Shown here: positions 59,320 to 64,000 of the stretch, one piece after another | Numbering within the stretch: position 1 is the stretch's first letter | Layout: each line of letters opens with the position of its first letter | The notes under the pieces: model-generated | Seen by the model: the letters and a program-made list of their open reading frames with translations, nothing else | What the model was told of the DNA's origin: nothing | Databases searched by the model: none | Assembly: GCA_022559845.1 (NCBI GenBank) | Contig: CM040123.1 | Span: forward strand, 314,445,933 to 314,509,932 | From: Amorphophallus konjac | Taxonomy: Eukaryota > Streptophyta > Magnoliopsida > Alismatales > Araceae | Direction: 5' to 3' | DNA: 64,000 nucleotides | Translations under genes and position numbers: made by a program

Positions 59320-62081
59320 TGTGGAACGATCTTTATTATTAAAATATTTTAATTAATTAATTATTTATTTTATTTATTATTTGGTTTGTTGATTAGTTAG
59401 TTTATTAGGCGTGCCAGTCACCAGAGTGACAATTTATTATGCGCTCGATCAAACTTGGTCAGTCGATTGTGAAGTCCGAGTCGGGACCAGAAGTCCATCA
59501 CACCATAAAGGCTATGACGTTAATTATGCCCTTCCAAAGAAGGACAACCCTTGATTATTCTCCAAAGTAAGAGGGGCCCCGGGGGCAAAATGAAATAAGA
59601 CTGATGTGTCGATCTATTTGCAGGATATGAGATACATATATATGCCCGTGTAGCTTAATCGTTTCATTATGATTCATCTGCCTATTTCTCGGTACGGGGA
59701 CTGAGAACATAGGTTCGAGAACCACTCTCACGCATAACGATGGTTTTCCTTCGGGCATAACCTGATTTTTAACCACGCATTATTTGATATACCGAGAGCA
59801 TAGGAAGAGGTGACTTTAGATTCGTTTGATCGCATCAAGAGTGCGGCGTGAAATAGGCGTATTCATTTCTCAAGAAATCATGCAAGTACAAAGAAATAGC
59901 ACGAATTACTGGAGCATTCTGGCATTACACGCCTATCCATCAATCTCATCCATGTGAATTACAGAATGAATTCGACAACATCTCCCCTTGTTTTGGGCTA
60001 TGCCAAAAGGGGAAATAGGACATCCATCCACGGAGTGCCGGGATGGAAGCCAAAGGAGAGATGGGCATATAGCTCAGAACCCATAGAGATGAAAACACGG
60101 TGGTTTAATGTCCATTATTATAGCATTCGGTTAATATCCCCTTCAAGGAACCGCCAGAGAACATGTGGTGGCAGAACTCCGTAGGTTAGTAGGGTTGAAG
60201 GAACATCATTCATAAGCCAACCCAATGTAAGGGTGTGACCCTGTTAATCTATCCCCAGTAACTTGGGTGAAAACCTCTGGTCTTTTCCTCTTTCAAAAGG
60301 ATGGAAGTTCATAACAGGCTCGGTGAGGATAGGCTAAAGTTGAACTCGGTATGAGGCTCCTGGCGCCCTGGCTTCGGCGTGTAGTCACCGACGCATGAGC
60401 ATTCTGGCTTGCATCGGCCTCGGTGTGGACGGTGGCTTTAGCACAAAGGGGGCATCGACGCGAAACCGTCCTCGGCGCGCCTCCAGCTCTAGGCGCGAGA
60501 ATGCTCGCACCGAGGGGAATTTGCGCTGAGAGGCCTCCAAGGCAGGATTTTTGGTTTTTTCAGAGGGAAGTTTTCAGGGTTTTCAGAGGCAGGTTTTCAG
60601 GGGTTTAAGGCTTTGATTCAAGGGGGGTTTCAGAGGCTCTGTTCTTGAGGTTTGCAGGGGTTTAGCACTAATGCAAATGGGGTCATATAGGGTGCCAAGG
60701 AGAATGGGCTTCAGAGGGATAATCCCAGGGGATGAGATCATGTTTCACTCAGCAAAGCTGCTAGGGGCCAACCATTTATTGAATCCTCTGCAATAGGATT
60801 CTGTCATATCCCTCACCATTTCATGGATGAAGGGCCACGAGATAGACTGTCTTGGACTTCATCATGATCATGAGGTTAAGAGAGGAACGGAAGAAATGCT
60901 AATCGAGAAGCTCTCATATAAACATATCCCTCATCATTCCACGAATGAGAAGCCATGAGATGGGCTATCTCAGACTCTCATCGTGATTGGAGGGTTGAAA
61001 ATATAGGGACGATGCAGCAGAAAACCACTCAGATGATCTAAGGGCTATGCATATAGTGAAACGAAATCCATCCACAATAGCTGCCGAGTACAGTAGACTT
61101 CAAAGAGATAGAGAGGGAGAAAGATGATTCTGGATCCTCATATTTCATTTCATTGCAAAGAACGCATACATTTATCATAGAAAGGGGGAAGCAGACTATA
61201 AAAAAAACTAGATACATATGATGCCCCTTGACAACCAGGTTATACTGGCGTTTAATATTATCAAAAGAAACATCGCTCGGATGCGGAGCAGAAGAAAGAG
61301 AACTAGATTCAAATTAAAGACGGGGAGGGGGAGAATATAGCCCCTTAGGGCATTTGAGAACCAATCCCACCTTGAATCTCTTCTCATGGGCTTCTGCAGC
61401 TCCCTCTCTCTCTTCGGATCTCTTCAGTAGGCTCTTAGGCTCTCTTTTGTTAATCTCAGCTCTCGCTCTTCTTTCTCAGATGGCTTTGAATGTTCCCTCC
61501 CTTGGCCTTGTCGAAGACCAGGGTTTTTATAGAGGGCTGACCCCTCTGTCCATCGGTGCAAGCTCTCCCGGCGTGATGGCCCCGGCGCGCCGCTTGGATC
61601 CAGCTTCTCGGCGCGACTTCGATCGTTGTGGGCTTGGGCCCATTTGACTTGTGAATTTGTGCTGATGGAGGCCATTTGAATGACTGGGCCTTTTCACTAG
61701 TTAAGTGGGCTTCTTAGAGTGCTCATTGGCCTTCTCTGTTGTCTATTTTAGCCTCCAGGACCAACATGTATGCGTGAATCTATGCGAGTCCTGTTTTATG
61801 AGTATCAGAATATACTGACGATCCTTCTCAGCAGGCAGATGATTGCCCGAGTGTTGACGTAGTTTTCATCAGCCTGACTATCTTGAGTGATAAACGTGCT
61901 GGACAGTGGCTTGGCCGATGATGGCTTCAGTCGGACAGAATGTCAAGTGTAACGGATTTTCTTTCTATTCTGATTCTCATAACCTCCAGGGATGACATAG
62001 GAACTGCATCCTTGATTGATCTTTAGAGCCTTTAGCTTACTTTGACTTCTTCTCTATCTTTTTATATTTTTGGTGTCAACA
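59320..62081 (-). mobile_element. Tat LTR, full copy on the 5' side
   Basis: Homologous to the split 3' LTR (26580-28991 plus 39818-40475) over its full length, 2762 bp here because ~280 bp are missing near 59975 between the two CATCTCCCCTTG repeats of the other copy. The left edge adjoins the primer-binding site, while the right edge adjoins a polypurine tract and 3'-internal DNA. It is therefore both the 5' LTR of one unit and the 3' LTR of a second, deleted unit. The minus-strand TATA box is near 61526-61534. Confidence 0.9.
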
Positions 62082-63205
62082 AATGCCCCCACCAGCTGGT
62101 GGCGTGAGCAAAGAATGAGCGGCACGGGACCTGCAGGTGTATGCTTCAATATCTGTGCATGTATTTCTTGCTTGATCTGTCTATCCAGCTTGAATTTTGT
62201 TTTCATATTCGTAGCATCTTCAGTATTTCATAGGCGTTTTTGGGGCTAGTGCTAGACTGCTGAGTCTTGAATGGCCAGTATTCTCGTTTCATTGGTTACA
62301 TTTTCATCCCGGCGCGTGTTGTTGTTACTGAAGTTTATGAATCGTCGGGACTTTCTGGGGCGTATTGTAAATGACAGACTAATGGCCTTTAAGCTACAAA
62401 GAGCTGATTGCCGGTCTGGGCTAGAAGAGATGAACTCTAGCCTTCAATAGCACAGAACCCGACTGGAGGTTTCATCCGCTCGTGCAGAATGGGTGCGCAG
62501 CCGGATGGACGAACTGCGAGCACCCACCCTTTCAAGGAAAGGACGGGGGTATCGCTCCACCGCGTGCCGGGTTTCAGGAGTTGCCAAATTGGCACAAGTG
62601 TAAGTCTCATCGGGCAAACGTGTCGTATGGTTATTAAAAGCTTCATCATCGGCATTGGGTTTATGCTGATGCAAGGAAACGGGTGTGCTTCAGCAGAGTA
62701 GACGAAAGGTCTGCTCCGGGTAGGTTTCATTATCGATCAGGGCGATGATGCCTTGTGACCGATAGAAGGTTTTATCATCGGTGGGACTCGGGATAGTAGA
62801 AAATGGGTGAGTTTCATCAAAGTAGATAGAGGGCCTGCTCTGGGTAGGTTTCATTATCGGTCTAGGCGATGATGCCTCAGGACCGACAGCAGGTTTCATC
62901 ATCGACATTGGGTTTATGTCGACGCAAAGAAGTTGATAAGTTTCATCAGAACAGACGAAAGGCCTATTCTGGATAGGTTTCATTATCGATCTAGGTGATG
63001 ATGCCTTGTGACCGACAGAAGGTTTCATCATCGACATTGGGTTTATGTCGACGCAAAGAAGTTGATAAGTTTCATCAGAATGGACGAAATGTCTATTCTG
63101 GCTAGGTTTCATTATCAATCTAAGCGATGATGTCTTGTGACTGACAGAAGGTTTCATCATCGACATTGGGTTTATGTCGACGTAAAGAAGTTGATAAGGT
63201 TTCAT
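62082..63205 (-). mobile_element. Tat 3'-internal fragment, deleted, between two LTR copies
   Basis: Homologous in order to 40476-42400 but with large deletions. It has the purine tract and palindrome (62082-62102), then a piece of the antisense coiled-coil ORF (about 62320-62518, stop at ~62448), then a jump to 'cacccaccctttcaagg' (as at 41608) and about four 129-bp repeats (62640-63198). It ends abruptly in 'TTTCATCAG', joined to LTR sequence. A 171-codon minus-strand frame (63205-62690) is the repeat-derived frame seen in the main array. Confidence 0.85.
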
Positions 63206-63866
63206 CAGCTCTCACTCTTCTTTCTCAGATGGCTTTGAATGTTCTCTCCCGTATTTTTCTGATTTCGATTGGCTTCTCGATTGATCCCCCTTTCTTCTGT
63301 CGAAGACAAGGGCTTTTATAGGGGGCTGGCCCTCTTCCATCGGCACGGGCTCTTCCCGGCGCGGATCAACCGACGCGGTCGGCAGCAACCTCCTCGACGC
63401 GCTCCCGTCATAATGGGCTTGGGCCCATTTCATTTGTGAATCGGGGCCACCAGTGGCTCTAACTAGTTGGGCCTTCATTGTTGATCATATGGGCTTTTTT
63501 TGAAATGGTCATTTGTTCTTCTTGCAGCTCAATTGATACTTTCCTTCCACAAATGTGTGACAAGCTATGTATATCCCTTCTTTTAATCATCAAAATATTC
63601 TGAAGATCCTTTTCATCAGGCAGATGACTCCCCGGAGCTTAACAAAGCCTTAATCAGCCTGACTATCTGAATAATAGTAGTGCTGGACAGCAACTTTGAC
63701 CTTGTGCGGCCCCAGCCGGATGGAGTGTTGAGTGGTAATGGATCTTCTTCTATTCTGATTCTCATAACCTCCAGGGATGACATAGGAGCCGCATCCTGGA
63801 TTGATCTTCAGAGCCTTTGGCTTACTTTGACTTCTTCTCTATCTTTGTATATTTTCGGTGTCAATA
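63206..63866 (-). mobile_element. Tat LTR fragment forming the outer 5' end
   Basis: Homologous to 39846-40475 and 61455-62081 (U3 start with TATA box near 63313-63320) but more diverged. Its outer end is TGTCAATA where the others have TGTCAACA, that is CA changed to TA. GCTGG (63867-63871) follows, matching the five bases before 26580, so this is the true outer boundary of the Tat insertion. Confidence 0.85.
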
Positions 63867-64000
63867 GCTGGTCACCAAACCAGGGATAACCACTCCAACG
63901 CCAACGTCCCATCAAGGACCTCCAACCACAGGCGTCACACCTCCATCCTGTCTCATCGAATCCTATCTCAAATTGTCCAAGTGGACACCTGCCAATCCTG
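63867..64000 (-). mobile_element. Gypsy host-element internal region, resumed
   Basis: After the GCTGG duplication the sequence is A/C-rich ('ccaaccacaggcgtcacacctcc') like 25715-26574, which fits continuation of the minus-strand Gypsy whose 3' LTR is 22692-25714. It has no gene and continues past the window end. Confidence 0.55.

Larger units (their letters stand above)
26580..63866 (-). mobile_element. Tat-type Gypsy retrotransposon, with two nested insertions
   Basis: This is a ~20.2-kb element (after removing 10.8 kb and 6.3 kb of nested insertions) reading right to left, flanked by the target duplication GCTGG (26575-26579 and 63867-63871). Order on the minus strand: partial LTR (63866-63206), 3'-internal fragment (63205-62082), full LTR (62081-59320), primer-binding site, gag, protease, reverse transcriptase, RNase H, second RNase H, integrase, minisatellites, antisense ORF, polypurine tract and 3' LTR (40475-39818 plus 28991-26580). 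The second RNase H between RNase H and integrase is the hallmark of the Tat lineage. Coding regions carry many stops and shifts, so it is inactive. Confidence 0.9.

Noticed and set aside
1..64000. Host genes, tRNA or rRNA genes
   Set aside because: No stretch outside the elements is left with coding signal, and no tRNA-like or rRNA-like sequence was recognised by eye. A tRNA scan would be needed to exclude small genes fully.

Overview
This window is plant nuclear DNA made almost entirely of transposable elements and satellite. I found no host protein gene, tRNA or rRNA. The evidence for a flowering plant with a large, repeat-rich genome is the mix of families: SIRE-like Copia elements, Tekay-type and Tat-type Gypsy elements (the Tat copy has two RNase H domains in pol), a plant L1 LINE ending in RNase H, and a CACTA terminus followed by a ~180-bp satellite. 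The species cannot be named from this sequence.

The layout reads as insertions inside insertions. An old minus-strand Copia integrase fragment (1-376) is cut by a plus-strand Copia element (LTR 377-2443, then PBS and the start of gag). That gag is cut at 2726 by a CACTA terminus. Behind it lies a ~180-bp satellite array (about 3591-19191) containing a complete 6.0-kb L1 LINE (5921-11947, 14-bp target duplication). The satellite is cut at 19192 by a minus-strand SIRE-like Copia element (LTR 19192-21639). That is cut at 22692 by a minus-strand Gypsy element (LTR 22692-25714), whose internal DNA is cut at 26580 by a minus-strand Tat Gypsy element. The Tat element ends at 63866; target duplication GCTGG flanks it, and the host element resumes at 63872.

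The Tat element carries two younger plus-strand insertions. One is an almost intact Tekay-like Gypsy (28992-39812, target duplication TCTTA, one gag-pol frame with three nonsense codons). The other is a 6.26-kb non-autonomous LTR element (52834-59097, target duplication GCAGG, two 2078-bp LTRs) with a single 440-codon ORF that is not ordinary gag-pol. On the minus strand the Tat element runs PBS, gag, protease, reverse transcriptase, RNase H, a second RNase H and integrase, then a 3' region with minisatellites and an antisense coiled-coil ORF. Its 5' side is not one LTR but an LTR fragment, a 3'-internal fragment and a full LTR.

The most unusual signals are: a 12-monomer higher-order repeat in the satellite that stays in phase across the LINE; families of short, covarying inverted repeats in two different Gypsy LTRs (about 18 in the Tekay-like LTR, eight of exactly 24 bp in the other) with related short-motif clusters in the two Copia LTRs; the non-autonomous element's ORF, which resembles a retropepsin with an altered catalytic motif; and the compound Tat 5' end. 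Nearly all nonsense codons fit C-to-T or G-to-A change, as expected for methylated, silenced repeats. All identifications come from reading the sequence; no database search was run.
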